This document shows, piece by piece, positions 33,785 through 43,363 of a DNA stretch of 64,000 nt. The notes below the pieces were generated by a model. It saw nothing but the letters and a program-made list of their open reading frames with translations. It did not search any database and had not been told where the DNA came from. Each line of letters opens with the position of its first letter. The first letter of the stretch is position 1. Origin of the DNA: FEN-1088 sp031407985 (GTDB lineage: Bacteria > Myxococcota_A > Polyangia > Fen-1088). Position numbers and translations under genes: made by a program. The stretch lies in assembly GCA_031407985.1 (NCBI GenBank), contig JANOJB010000092.1, positions 5,872-69,871 on the forward strand. Direction: 5' to 3'.

Positions 33785-34687
33785 TCAGCGGTCGCGCTCG
33801 GCGGCCCCCGTACGGCCCGCCACCACGGGCCGCACCTCCATCGACAGATCGACCGCCCGCGCCGAATGGGTCAGTGACCCGACCGATATGATGTCGGCGC
33901 CAGACTTCGCCAGCTCGTGCATGCGATCCAGCGTGACGCCCCCCGAAACCTCAATCAACGTCCGCGGTGCCCGGTCACGCACCCGTTTGACCGCTTCGAG
34001 AATGTCGCGCGTCGCGAAGTTGTCCAGCAACACGGCCTCGGCTCCCGCCTCCAGCGCCTCGTCAAGCTCGGTCAACGAATCCACCTCGACCTCGATCCGC
34101 AGGCTGTGGGTGGCGTTCGCTCGCGCGCGCCGCACCGCCTCGCGTACGGATCCGACCAGCGCGATGTGATTGTCCTTGATCAGGATGCCGGATGACAGAT
34201 CCGCCCGGTGGTTGTGCCCGCCACCGACGCGAACGGCGTATTTTTCAAGCGCGCGCAGCCCCGGCGTCGTCTTGCGCGTGTCCGTGATCCGCACCTTTGC
34301 GCCCTCCGCGGCCGCAACGAAGGTCTGGGTCAACGTCGCGATGCCCGACAGATGTTGCATGAAATTCAGCGCCACGCGCTCACCGGCCAACAACGCCTGA
34401 GCTGGTCCCCGGACCGTCGCCACCAGGGTTCCCGGCGTGACCGGATCGCCGTCGGCCACGCGTCCGCGCAGGCGCGTCCGCCAGTCGAAACGCGTGAACA
34501 CCGCTTCCGCAATTCCCAGCCCACAAACCACCAGGCGTTCCTTGGCGATGATGTCGGCTTCCGCTTCCTGGCCTTCGTCAATGACCGAACCCGACGTGAC
34601 GTCGCCGCGTCCCGCGTCTTCCTCCAGCGCCAGATCCAACAGGCGCTGAACGGCTGGGGTGTACCAGGGGGCTTGAAATACGCTCAC
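33785..34687 (-). CDS. nadC: Nicotinate-nucleotide pyrophosphorylase (carboxylating)
   Basis: Converts quinolinate and PRPP to nicotinate mononucleotide in NAD synthesis. 300 residues. Motifs EDAGRGDVTS, NFMQHLSGIAT, TRKTTPGLR, VGGGHNHR and IEVEVDSLTELDEAL are all present. GTG 34687 is chosen: it overlaps the stop of the HAD gene by 4 nt (GTGA). nadA and nadB are not in the window. Confidence 0.96.
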   Translation of the reverse strand: MSVFQAPWYTPAVQRLLDLALEEDAGRGDVTSGSVIDEGQEAEADIIAKERLVVCGLGIAEAVFTRFDWRTRLRGRVADGDPVTPGTLVATVRGPAQALLAGERVALNFMQHLSGIATLTQTFVAAAEGAKVRITDTRKTTPGLRALEKYAVRVGGGHNHRADLSSGILIKDNHIALVGSVREAVRRARANATHSLRIEVEVDSLTELDEALEAGAEAVLLDNFATRDILEAVKRVRDRAPRTLIEVSGGVTLDRMHELAKSGADIISVGSLTHSARAVDLSMEVRPVVAGRTGAAERDR

Positions 34688-35352
34688 GCGGCTGCCTTCC
34701 GCCACTCTTCGACCGCCCAACCACGCTGCCGCGCCGTGCGTCGCAGACGGGGATCGGGGTTGACGATCACGCGATGGCCTACGCGCTCCAGCATGGGAAG
34801 ATCGCTGTATGAATCGGTGTAAAACCAGCTTTTGTCCAGGTTCACGCTACATGCGCGGCCCATAGCCTCGGCCCAATGCACCTTGCCGGCCCCGAAACAC
34901 GCGGGGCTGATGACCCGGCCCGTGAACGCGCCCCCCTCCACCTCCAGTTGCGTCGAGATCACCTCGTCAATTCCCAGAACCTCGGCCACGGGACGGGTCA
35001 TGTAGGTCGGCGACGTCGAAAGGATGGCCAGGACGTGGCCGTCCTTTCTATGTTGTTCGATCTTCCTCAATGCGGCCGGCAGCAGCAGGGGCAACACCTC
35101 GTCCTCCACCAACCGGCGACAGCGTTCTTCGAACTCGCGCTCGGAAAACCCGCGCATTCCTTGCATGATCTTGCTAGCCATCGCGTTGACGTCGATCAGC
35201 GAAAAGTGATACTTCGCCAACCAACCCATGGCCCGCAGCGCGCGGCCCATCGAAATTTCTCCGCGGCGCCGCAGGTCCTTCAGGAATACCCGGCCGGTGT
35301 TACAGCCGACCAGCGTTCGGTCCAGGTCAAAGAAAGCACCCACGCGCGACAT
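34684..35352 (-). CDS. HAD-IB family hydrolase (phosphoserine phosphatase-like)
   Basis: A 222-residue HAD phosphatase from ATG 35352. DLDRTL is the nucleophile motif (FFDLDRTLVG), STSPTY motif II and YTDSYSDLPMLERVG motif III/IV. Matches the SerB-like IB subfamily common in actinobacteria and proteobacteria. Substrate could be phosphoserine or a lipid phosphate. The frame can be extended to 35526, but the extra residues lack similarity. First gene of the HAD-nadC-birA run, divergent from rsmD. Confidence 0.88.
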   Translation of the reverse strand: MSRVGAFFDLDRTLVGCNTGRVFLKDLRRRGEISMGRALRAMGWLAKYHFSLIDVNAMASKIMQGMRGFSEREFEERCRRLVEDEVLPLLLPAALRKIEQHRKDGHVLAILSTSPTYMTRPVAEVLGIDEVISTQLEVEGGAFTGRVISPACFGAGKVHWAEAMGRACSVNLDKSWFYTDSYSDLPMLERVGHRVIVNPDPRLRRTARQRGWAVEEWRKAAA

Positions 35353-35525
35353 CAGCGGAGCCACTGTATCACGGTTGGCCGTTCGCGGGCCTGCCGGGCG
35401 CTTGTCGAGCGACGGCTCGGTGACGACTGAAAACGGATTGGCTCGCGGTGGCAACGCCGCGCGTTGGTCGTGGTTTTGGCGATATTTGACCCTATCCCGA
35501 TGGCACGCTAGGAACGCAACCAGCA

Positions 35526-36119
35526 ATGCGCCTGACGGGTGGTTCGGATCGTGGTCGACGGCTCAAGGCGCCACGTGGCCTTCACACGCGTCCCACGGCC
35601 GCGAAAATACGCGAGGCGATTTTCAACATCCTGGGCCCGCCACCCGACGGTGCGGTGTTGGATCTTTTTGCTGGAACCGGCGCGTTGGGCCTGGAAGCGC
35701 TGTCGCGGGGCGCGCGCAAGGTCGTGTTCGTGGAACGCGATCGCCACGCGCTGGCGGTCCTGCGCCAGAACATTCGCGACCTTGGAATGGAATCGCGCGG
35801 TGTTGTGGTCGGCGCCGACGTGTGCACCGGCATTCGCCGCCTGGCGGCATCGATGTCCAAGGTGCAACCTGAGCCCGGAGAGGCCCCGTCCGATGAAAAT
35901 CGGTTCTCCTGGGTCTTCATGGATCCGCCGTACGCCACGGCGGCGGCCGATGTGCTCGCCGAACTCTCCGAGAACGACTTGCTGGCTGGTTGCGCGGTCA
36001 TCATCGTCGAACACGATCGGCGCCATCGCCCGGCCGCATCAATCGGGGGCCTGTTTCTGACGGACCGTCGCGAGTACGGCGATACGGAACTGTCCTTTTA
36101 TCGCGCAGGTCGGTCGTGA
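35526..36119 (+). CDS. rsmD: 16S rRNA (guanine(966)-N2)-methyltransferase RsmD
   Basis: A 197-residue SAM methyltransferase that modifies G966 of 16S rRNA. RLTGGSDRGRRLKAP is the usual start, DLFAGTGALGLEALSRGA the SAM-binding motif, and DPPY the catalytic motif (VFMDPPY). The next gene, coaD, follows after 23 bp, an arrangement common in bacteria. Confidence 0.95.
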   Translation: MRLTGGSDRGRRLKAPRGLHTRPTAAKIREAIFNILGPPPDGAVLDLFAGTGALGLEALSRGARKVVFVERDRHALAVLRQNIRDLGMESRGVVVGADVCTGIRRLAASMSKVQPEPGEAPSDENRFSWVFMDPPYATAAADVLAELSENDLLAGCAVIIVEHDRRHRPAASIGGLFLTDRREYGDTELSFYRAGRS

Positions 36120-36142
36120 CGTTGGGGATTTCGCCCTAGGCC

Positions 36143-36664
36143 ATGCCGGCCGCCGAGCGCATCGCCGTCTACCCCGGCACGTTCGATCCCATCACGAATG
36201 GGCACGTGTACATCCTTAAGCGGTCGCTGAAGATCTTCGATCGCCTGGTGGTCGCGCTTGCCGAGAACGTTCGCAAGACGCCGCTGTTTTCGATCGATGA
36301 GCGCCGCGAGATGATCACCGAGGCCGTCGATCGCGATCCGCGCATCGAGGTGGACGCCTTCGGTGGTTTGCTGGTCGACTACGTGCGGCAGCGGGGCGCG
36401 ACGACCGTGATCCGGGGACTGCGGGCGTTGGCCGATTTCGAGTATGAATTCCAGGCGGCGCACATGAACAGGCACCTGGCCCCCGAGGTCGAAACCATTT
36501 TTCTCATGACCAGCGAGGAGAGCTTTTATGTATCCTCGTCCCTCGTGAAGGAGGTGGCTCTCATGGGCGGGGATGTCTCGCGTATGGTGCCGCCCGCGGT
36601 CGCCGCTGCCCTGTCACGCCAAGTAAAGGTCCGGAACAACAAAGACGCCCACCAGAAACCCTAA
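36143..36664 (+). CDS. coaD: Phosphopantetheine adenylyltransferase
   Basis: Penultimate step of coenzyme A synthesis. 173 residues with YPGTFDPITNGHV (nucleotide-binding HxGH-type motif), IRGLRALADFEYEFQ and SSSLVKEVA, all typical. A 10-residue basic tail (VKVRNNKDAHQKP) extends past the usual end. Middle gene of a plus-strand run, between rsmD and an aminotransferase. Confidence 0.96.
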   Translation: MPAAERIAVYPGTFDPITNGHVYILKRSLKIFDRLVVALAENVRKTPLFSIDERREMITEAVDRDPRIEVDAFGGLLVDYVRQRGATTVIRGLRALADFEYEFQAAHMNRHLAPEVETIFLMTSEESFYVSSSLVKEVALMGGDVSRMVPPAVAAALSRQVKVRNNKDAHQKP

Positions 36665-36692
36665 GAACCAAAACGGAACCAGGAGTCGTAGT

Positions 36693-37889
36693 TTGAAACT
36701 TTCCCGCCGGTTGTCCCTCATCGAGCCATCCCCCACGCTGGCGGTATCCGCCAAGGCCGCGGCGTTGCGCGCCAAGGGGCTGGACGTCATCAGTTTCGGC
36801 GCGGGCGAACCCGATTTCGATACGCCATCTCACATCAAGGAGGCGGCCAAGCGGGCGCTGGACGCCGGGGCGACCAAGTACACGTTGGTTGAAGGAACCC
36901 CAGCACTGCGCGCGGCCGTCGCCAAGTGGCTGGGCAAGGCGCACGGACTTGCGATCGAGCCCGGGGAAATCATCGTCAGCGCCGGCGCCAAGCAGTCGCT
37001 GTTCAACGCCCTGCACGCGATTGTCGACGAGGGCGACGAGGTCATCATCCCGACGCCCGCGTGGGGCAGTTACAACGAGATCGTGAAGATGGCTGGGGGG
37101 CGCCCGGTGACCGTTCCCGGCGCCGCCGAGGAAAATTTCGTTCCGCGCATTGCCGACATCGCCAAGGCGATATCGCCCCGCACGAAGGCGATCTTGTATT
37201 CATCGCCCTGCAACCCAACCGGAGCGATGTTGGACGAAGCGACTGTGCGCGCGATCGCCGATCTGGCCGTTAAACATGACTTTTGGATCATCACCGACGA
37301 CATCTACCGCACGCTGCTTTACGGAGACGCGCGGTTTTTTCAGCCCGCGACCATTTCTCCCGAGGTGCGGGCCCACACGGTCATCGTAGACGGCGTATCC
37401 AAATCGTTCGCGATGACCGGCTGGCGCATCGGATTTGCATGCGCGCCCAAGGAATTGGTCGCCGCCATGGGCACACTCCAGGGGCAGTCGACCACGAACG
37501 CCGCGGCGGTCAGCCAGGCAGCGGCGTTGGCCGCAATTGAAGGACCGACGGATGAGTTGGAGACGATGCGTGTCGAATTCGATCGGCGCCGCAAGGTGAT
37601 GATCAAGGCGTTGCGCGAGATTCCGGGTGCCAAGTGCGTCGAGCCCAAGGGGGCTTTCTACGCGTTTCCGGATTTTTCGGCTTTCCTTGGACGAAAAACG
37701 CCGGAAGGCAAAGTCATCGGCGACGACGCCCAGCTTTGTGAATACCTGATCGAATCGGCGCGGGTCGCCGTCGTGCCCGGATCGGCGTTCGGCGCCCCGG
37801 GATACGTGCGCTTGTCCTATGCTACTTCGATGAAAAACGTCGAAGAGGGCGTCTCGCGCATCGCGGCCGCGGTGGCGCGGCTTAGCTAG
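36693..37889 (+). CDS. Class I aminotransferase (aspartate aminotransferase-like)
   Basis: A PLP-dependent aminotransferase of 398 residues. The Schiff-base Lys is at about 237 (VDGVSKSFAMTGWRIGF), with NPTGAML and YVRLSYATS further supporting the aspartate/prephenate aminotransferase subgroup Ib. Starts at TTG 36693 with AGGAG at 7 nt. 28 bp after coaD. Confidence 0.94.
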   Translation: MKLSRRLSLIEPSPTLAVSAKAAALRAKGLDVISFGAGEPDFDTPSHIKEAAKRALDAGATKYTLVEGTPALRAAVAKWLGKAHGLAIEPGEIIVSAGAKQSLFNALHAIVDEGDEVIIPTPAWGSYNEIVKMAGGRPVTVPGAAEENFVPRIADIAKAISPRTKAILYSSPCNPTGAMLDEATVRAIADLAVKHDFWIITDDIYRTLLYGDARFFQPATISPEVRAHTVIVDGVSKSFAMTGWRIGFACAPKELVAAMGTLQGQSTTNAAAVSQAAALAAIEGPTDELETMRVEFDRRRKVMIKALREIPGAKCVEPKGAFYAFPDFSAFLGRKTPEGKVIGDDAQLCEYLIESARVAVVPGSAFGAPGYVRLSYATSMKNVEEGVSRIAAAVARLS

Positions 37890-38066
37890 CGTGTAGGGCG
37901 CCGCGCCTTGGGGGCGCCTCTGGCGCGTGGCTTCCTCAAAAGCCCGAACCGCGTGCCGTATTGGGGATCAGGTCGAACGGGGGGACCCGGCACTGAGCCG
38001 TGCTCCGGCCCATTGGACACCACCAAACGAAATCTTCCGGTAGGTCCCTCGCCAAGGAGCCCCCTC

Positions 38067-38846
38067 ATGAATTCGAAATTTGGAGTTTCTGCTGTTGTCG
38101 CTGGAACGGTTCTGGCGCTGTACGTAACGTGGGGCGCCGTTGGCTGTACCCCGGAAGCAGCGACCGGTCCGATTACCGGAGCTGGTACGGGGGGGACAAC
38201 GGCCGCGGGTACCGGGGGCGCAGCCGCACCGGGAACCGGCGGAACCACCGCCACGGGCACGGGCGGATCGACAGTCACGAGCACGGGCGGATCGACCGTT
38301 ACAAGCACGGGCGGATCGACGGTCACAAGCACGGGCGGCGCGACCGTCACAAGCACGGGCGGTAGTACCGCCACGGGCACCGGTGGCACCACTGCCGCCG
38401 GTACCGGCGGAGCATCGGCGGGAACCGGCGGTACCACGGTTGCGGCGCCTCTGTGCACGACCCAGGCGAAGGACGGCGTCTGCGTCACACCGACGGATGT
38501 TTGCTACAAGACCTGTGGCCCCGAAAACAACGGGGCGAAATTGGGGACGAAGACGGAAACCTGTACCGCGGGTGTGTACGTCGAGGCCAAGTGCGCCTTT
38601 CCGGCGGCCGACTACGCTTGTTACAAGGTCACCGCGACCACGCCCGCATGTACGGCAGTGACGGCATCGACCGCATGCACGGCCGCCGCATGCACCCCGT
38701 GTTCCGGATACAACGACAGCGCCGGTGCGGCCAAGGTCGGGTTCTGCGTCTGCGGGTCCAGCGGAAAGTGGACATGCGGAAGCATCGCCGAATGGCCCTG
38801 CACCACGATGGGTACCCCGACCACCGCCGGCGGCACCGGCTGCTAG
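38067..38846 (+). CDS. Cys-rich lipoprotein with TGGSTVTS octapeptide repeats
   Basis: A 259-residue secreted protein. The N-terminal hydrophobic helix ends in a lipobox-like GAVGC. Residues about 30-130 are Gly/Thr/Ala repeats, including four or five exact octads from a 24-bp tandem DNA repeat. The C-terminal 130 residues are Cys-rich (about 15 Cys), suggesting a disulfide-bonded extracellular domain. ATG 38067 has AAGGAG upstream. No family recognised; this architecture is common in Myxococcota surface proteins. Confidence 0.8.
   Translation: MNSKFGVSAVVAGTVLALYVTWGAVGCTPEAATGPITGAGTGGTTAAGTGGAAAPGTGGTTATGTGGSTVTSTGGSTVTSTGGSTVTSTGGATVTSTGGSTATGTGGTTAAGTGGASAGTGGTTVAAPLCTTQAKDGVCVTPTDVCYKTCGPENNGAKLGTKTETCTAGVYVEAKCAFPAADYACYKVTATTPACTAVTASTACTAAACTPCSGYNDSAGAAKVGFCVCGSSGKWTCGSIAEWPCTTMGTPTTAGGTGC
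38259..38370 (+). repeat. 24-bp tandem repeat within the lipoprotein gene
   Basis: The unit ACGGGCGGATCGACxGTxAC starts at 38259, 38283, 38307, 38331 and 38355, i.e. a 24-bp period encoding TGGSTVTS. Later copies differ mainly at synonymous positions. It is a coding minisatellite that could vary in copy number. Confidence 0.8.
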
Positions 38847-38860
38847 CTTCGGGAGCCTGC

Positions 38861-40237
38861 TCAGGCTTGGGTCGTCGTGACCTTGCGACGGCGGAGCTTC
38901 TCGACCAGGGTCGTGCGGTTCAGGCCCAGCAACTCGGCCGCGCGATTCTTGTTTCCGCCGGTGCGGACCAGAGCCTCACCGATGATCTTCTCCTCGACGG
39001 CGTCGAGGATGGTTTTCAGATCGGTGCCATTTTCGGGCAGTTCAGGGATGGGTGCGCCGGTGGCCGGCGTCGAGCGTGGTGTCCGAACGGAGGCCGGCAG
39101 ATCCGTCGGCATCAAGACACCGGCGCCTTTTACGATCACCATCCGCTCGACCAGATTCTCCAGCTCGCGGATGTTGCCTGGCCATGAATAGTTCTTCATC
39201 AGCCCCATCGTCTGCGGATCGATCGCTGTCACTTGCCGTCGGTGTCTTTCGTTGGCGCGGCCAAGAAAAAACTCCGCCAGGCGGACGATGTCCGTACTGC
39301 GCACGCGCAAGCTGGGCATCTCGACGGGAATGACGTTCAGCCGCCAGAACAAATCCGCTCTGAAGCGTCCCGTCGCGACCTCGTGTTCCAGATTGCGATT
39401 GGTCGCTGCCAGGATGCGGACGTCGATCTTGTGTGGGGTTTCCTCGCCGACGGGCGAAAGCTCCCCGTCCTGAATCAGGCGCAGGAGCTTCGCTTGGACC
39501 GCTAGCTCCATCTCCGCGATCTCATCCAAGAAAATGGTACCGCCATCAGCCTGCCCGAATTTCCCCAGCCGCGACGTGGTCGCTCCCGTGAAAGCTCCCC
39601 GCGCGTGGCCGAACAGCTCCGATTCGACAAGATTCGGGGGAATCGCCGCGCTGTTGACGGCGACGAACGGTTTCGCCGAACGGGAAGAACCCGCGTGCAG
39701 TGATCGCGCCGCCAATTCCTTGCCGGTGCCCGATTCGCCGGTGATCAGCACAGTGCAACGCGTATCGGCCACCTGAGACAGCAGCGACAAAACCGGCAGC
39801 ATCGACGGATCGGAGCCCAGCAGCCATGGTGCGTTTCGGTCCCGCCAACCAAGCGGATCGGCAGGATTGCTTGGCGGATTGTGCGGGCCAAGGACGGACG
39901 CCACGGCTTCCTCCAACGCATTCGCGTCGAAGGGCTTGATCAGAAAATCCCGGGCGCCCGCATGTATCGCCCTGACCGCGTCCGGAATTTCGGCATTGCC
40001 GCTCATCGCGATCACGGGAGTCTGCGGCGCGTATTGTCGCGCGGCCGCGATGATCTCGAAGCCGTTGACGCCCGGCATGCGGATGTCGGTGAGAATCAGA
40101 TCGAAGCGGTCCTGACGAATCTTAGCGGCGCCATTGGGACCGTCCGTGGCGGTCACCTCGTGGCCGCTGCTGCGAAGAATGCGCCCCAGGCTGCGGCACA
40201 GCGTTTCCTCATCATCGCAGAGCAGAATTTTCCCCAT
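38861..40237 (-). CDS. Sigma-54-dependent response regulator (NtrC family)
   Basis: A 458-residue activator: receiver (acidic DDEE near residue 10, phosphoacceptor Asp in LILTDIRMPG, Lys in LIKPFDA), AAA+ domain (Walker A GESGTGKE, GAFTGA sigma-54 contact loop, Walker B FLDEIAEM) and C-terminal Fis-type helix-turn-helix (NKNRAAELLGLNRTTLVEKLR). ATG 40237 fits the family. No partner histidine kinase lies adjacent. Confidence 0.95.
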   Translation of the reverse strand: MGKILLCDDEETLCRSLGRILRSSGHEVTATDGPNGAAKIRQDRFDLILTDIRMPGVNGFEIIAAARQYAPQTPVIAMSGNAEIPDAVRAIHAGARDFLIKPFDANALEEAVASVLGPHNPPSNPADPLGWRDRNAPWLLGSDPSMLPVLSLLSQVADTRCTVLITGESGTGKELAARSLHAGSSRSAKPFVAVNSAAIPPNLVESELFGHARGAFTGATTSRLGKFGQADGGTIFLDEIAEMELAVQAKLLRLIQDGELSPVGEETPHKIDVRILAATNRNLEHEVATGRFRADLFWRLNVIPVEMPSLRVRSTDIVRLAEFFLGRANERHRRQVTAIDPQTMGLMKNYSWPGNIRELENLVERMVIVKGAGVLMPTDLPASVRTPRSTPATGAPIPELPENGTDLKTILDAVEEKIIGEALVRTGGNKNRAAELLGLNRTTLVEKLRRRKVTTTQA

Positions 40238-40552
40238 GCCAGACCTCGCGGCGCTCAATTTAGTAAGCTACGCAACACGATCATACATCAAGTCGGCGGC
40301 GATTTTCGACGGTATTTCAAAGATTTGGCGGACCTTCGCGCACAGTTATCCACAGGGATACGGGACCAAGTCCAGAACGTGTTCGACCGTCCTGGTGACA
40401 TTATCGGGCCGGCTTTTTGTCCGCGCGTCCGGCACGTGGTGGCGGCCAGACCAACCGGGGAATGGGGGATCCTGCCGGCACGGCGGCTTGGGTCCGGCAG
40501 TGTATGAAAGTCCGGGCTTGATCGTTGCGCACCCACCGCTTAAACCGTGCAG
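40238..40552. other. Intergenic region, no gene found
   Basis: About 315 bp between the divergent sigma-54 regulator and the TPR protein. It contains an AT-richer patch at about 40250-40360 that may hold the promoters. A single exact match to the DnaA box (TTATCCACA) sits at 40346-40354, and the rest shows no repeats or RNA genes. Confidence 0.4.
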
Positions 40553-42352
40553 ATGGTCGATCCGGTCCGGACACTGGTGGGGGCTTTGGAGCGCGAACTG
40601 GCCGCGGTGTCGGGCGCGACGCTGTATCCCGGGGCGGGTGCCGACGCCGCCGAGCGATTTCATTCGATTTTCAACAGCGAACCGCCGCCGGGATTGGCGG
40701 CGTTCTTGGCCGCTCACGACGGGGGACGATTGGGTCCCGGTTCAGATCTTCTGACGCTGGCGGATGCGGCCACCAGGTTTCAAGGCCTGGCGGCGGCGGG
40801 ACAGCGGGGATTGTGGCCCTTCCTGGAGCACGGCGGCCGCCTGTTCGCCCTGGACGCCGAGGGAACCAGCACGGACGGTGAATGGCCGGTCGTGGAGGTC
40901 ACCGATCGGGGCGTCGAAAGGGTGGGAACCTCGTTGCTCCGGTTCCTGCACGTGCTGGCGGTCGAACTGGCAACGGCGGCGGTTACGGGCGTCGGAATCG
41001 GTACGGACGCGGAGGCGGGTCTCCCCCGATCGCGGTCGCTTTGCGAGGAGTGCTGCCGGCGCGATCCGGGTCTGGCGGATCATTGGCTTGAGCTGGCTCA
41101 ACTCTTGGAAGAGGCCGGCGACGAATCGGCGGTGGACGCCACGCTGGCCGCGGCGGTGCGCGCCGCGACGCCACCAACGCCCGCGTTGCTTTTCGCCGTG
41201 GGGATGCGGGCGGCGTTGCACCAGGATTGGGCGGCCGCCGCACGGGCCTTTGAGGACGCGATCGCGCTTCCGCCCCTGACGATGCGGGACGACGACGCGC
41301 GATTGGATGCTGCGGCGGCGGCGTTCGTGCTGGCATCCGAACGTGGTGACGCCGCAGCGGTGGCTTTGTCGCGACGGATTCTGGCTGACGGGGTCGCGGC
41401 GACGGCCGCTTTTTGGCGTGTCGAGGCTTTGCATGCGCTGGGCGCCGAGCCCGCCCAAGCGGATCTACCCGAGGTGCGGCTGCGCGTGGAATTGGGACTT
41501 AGGATCGTGGCGGCGCTGACACCGGGGGATCCCGATTTGGCGCGCGTGAAAGCGCCGCGGTCGCCAGCCGTGATTTCGGGTCTGCGCGCGTTGCGGCGGG
41601 CACGGGAATCATTGGAGATGGGACGACCCGAAGAGGCCATTCGTTCCGGACGCAGCGCCGTCGAACAGGTGCCCGAGTTGGGGGCGGCGTGGGCGCTGCT
41701 GGCCGAGGCGCTGAATGCGACGCACGATCGGGGCGCCCTGGAGGCGGGTCGTCGGGCGACGACCCAGAACCCGATGTTGCTTGAGGCTTGGCGGGAACTT
41801 GGTGACGCCGAACTGGAGGCCGGGGACTTCAGCAGCGCCGAACGGGCGTTTCGCAAGGTGGTCGAGATAGATCCCACGTATGGTCTGGGCTTCGCGAAGT
41901 TGTCCCAGGTTCTGTTGGAGCAAGAGCGGACCCTGGAGGCGCTGGAGGCCATCAGCGCGGCTGCCGATCACGGAGGTGATCCGTTCTTCGTCGCCGCTAT
42001 TCGTGGTGACGTCTACGCCGAGATGGAACGCCATTCCGAAGCGGCCGAGGCCTACGACGACGCCCTGAAGATCGATCCCGAGGATCACTGGGCTTTGCAC
42101 CAGGCCGCCGTCGAGCACGGGCACGCCGGCCACGTGGTGCGGGCAAGCGAACTGTTCGAGGCGGCCTTGAAACATGATCGCGATGGATGCCACCAGACCT
42201 TGGTCGATTTTGGCGATCATTTGCGGCGATCGGGTCGGATCGGTGACGCGGTACGGCTGTACCGCAAGGCCGTTGCCGCGGCGCCCAGCGATCCCGAATG
42301 GAAACAGACGCTGAAGGAAGCGGAACGGGAGTTGCTGGCTGCTCCAAACTGA
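40553..42352 (+). CDS. TPR protein with N-terminal SUKH (SMI1/KNR4)-like region
   Basis: A 599-residue cytoplasmic protein. The first 110 residues (GLAAFLAAHDGG, then FLEHGGRLFALDAEG and WPVVEV) fit the pattern of a SUKH/SMI1-KNR4 domain, though this is not certain. From about 150 onward it is helical, and residues 400-590 contain clear TPR units (AWRELGDAELEAGDFSSAERAFRKVVEIDPTY, in part). The start is ATG 40553, with GTG 40547 as an alternative. It precedes cysD by 69 bp but probably has no role in sulfate use. Confidence 0.75.
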   Translation: MVDPVRTLVGALERELAAVSGATLYPGAGADAAERFHSIFNSEPPPGLAAFLAAHDGGRLGPGSDLLTLADAATRFQGLAAAGQRGLWPFLEHGGRLFALDAEGTSTDGEWPVVEVTDRGVERVGTSLLRFLHVLAVELATAAVTGVGIGTDAEAGLPRSRSLCEECCRRDPGLADHWLELAQLLEEAGDESAVDATLAAAVRAATPPTPALLFAVGMRAALHQDWAAAARAFEDAIALPPLTMRDDDARLDAAAAAFVLASERGDAAAVALSRRILADGVAATAAFWRVEALHALGAEPAQADLPEVRLRVELGLRIVAALTPGDPDLARVKAPRSPAVISGLRALRRARESLEMGRPEEAIRSGRSAVEQVPELGAAWALLAEALNATHDRGALEAGRRATTQNPMLLEAWRELGDAELEAGDFSSAERAFRKVVEIDPTYGLGFAKLSQVLLEQERTLEALEAISAAADHGGDPFFVAAIRGDVYAEMERHSEAAEAYDDALKIDPEDHWALHQAAVEHGHAGHVVRASELFEAALKHDRDGCHQTLVDFGDHLRRSGRIGDAVRLYRKAVAAAPSDPEWKQTLKEAERELLAAPN

Positions 42353-42421
42353 CCCGGGAAACCACGGCTGCCCCTTGCGACGGTGCCTGCGATCGGACAA
42401 TGTTCACGCGGTTTTTTCGAC

Positions 42422-43324
42422 ATGGATTATCTAGATCAGCTGGAACAACAAAGCGTCTACATCCTGCGAGAGGGATTTAGGCACTTCGAGCGGTTGTGCA
42501 TGTTGTGGTCGGTCGGTAAAGATTCGACGGTCCTGTTGTGGTTGGCGCGCAAGGCGTTTTTCGGTCACGTGCCGTTTCCGCTGGTGCACATCGACACCAG
42601 CTACAAACTTCCCGAAATGATCGCGTATCGCGATCGTCTGGCGATGGAATACCGGCTGACGATGATCGTCGGGCAAGACGCCGAGGCGATTCGAGCGGGC
42701 CGGACCTTTCCCGCGACCCAGCATTTGCCGGATGGGCACCCGGACAAATTGTCGCGCGTGGACTGCTGTGGGATCTTGAAGCGCGACGCACTGAAGGGCA
42801 CTTTGCAAGGAACGACGGCGCGCCAGCGTTTGAATCTGGATACCGGGCGCTATGAACCCGAGACCGATCGCCTCCCGTACCATGGCGTCATCGTGGGGGC
42901 GCGCGCCGACGAGGAGGGGAGCCGATCGAAGGAACGGTATTTCTCACCGCGCGACAAGAACAACCTGTGGGACGTGGGCGATCAGCCGCCTGAGTTTTGG
43001 AATCAGTTCAAGACCGACTTCGCGCCGGGTACACATGTTCGGATCCATCCGCTGCTTGACTGGACCGAGGTGAACATCTGGGAGTACATCAAGCGCGAGA
43101 ACATTCCGACGGTATCGCTGTACTACGATCAGGGTGCCGGCACGCGATACCGGAGTCTGGGGTGCGGTCCGTGCCAGGCGCCCATTCCAAGCACATCGAA
43201 GAATGTCGACGACATCATCGACGAGCTGAAAAGCGGCAAGTTGAGCAACATCGCTGAACGGTCGGGGCGTTTGCAAGATGGCAAACACGGTCTGGAAGAG
43301 CTGCGGCGTGAAGGGTACATGTGA
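42422..43324 (+). CDS. cysD: Sulfate adenylyltransferase subunit 2
   Basis: PP-loop ATP pyrophosphatase that, with CysN, makes adenosine 5'-phosphosulfate. 300 residues with the PP-motif SVGKDSTVLL and PFPLVHIDTSYKLPEM, RVDCCGILKRDALK and RYRSLGCGPC. ATG 42422 is the start used by the family (MDYLDQLE). cysNC follows after 39 bp. Confidence 0.96.
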   Translation: MDYLDQLEQQSVYILREGFRHFERLCMLWSVGKDSTVLLWLARKAFFGHVPFPLVHIDTSYKLPEMIAYRDRLAMEYRLTMIVGQDAEAIRAGRTFPATQHLPDGHPDKLSRVDCCGILKRDALKGTLQGTTARQRLNLDTGRYEPETDRLPYHGVIVGARADEEGSRSKERYFSPRDKNNLWDVGDQPPEFWNQFKTDFAPGTHVRIHPLLDWTEVNIWEYIKRENIPTVSLYYDQGAGTRYRSLGCGPCQAPIPSTSKNVDDIIDELKSGKLSNIAERSGRLQDGKHGLEELRREGYM

Positions 43325-43363
43325 GTTTCGTGGTCGCCCCGCGGTACGTGATGAATCGACGAG

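Noticed and set aside
40346..40354. Exact DnaA box TTATCCACA as a sign of a replication origin
   Set aside because: It is a single copy with no AT-rich unwinding element, no further boxes in the 310-bp interval and no dnaA/dnaN nearby.
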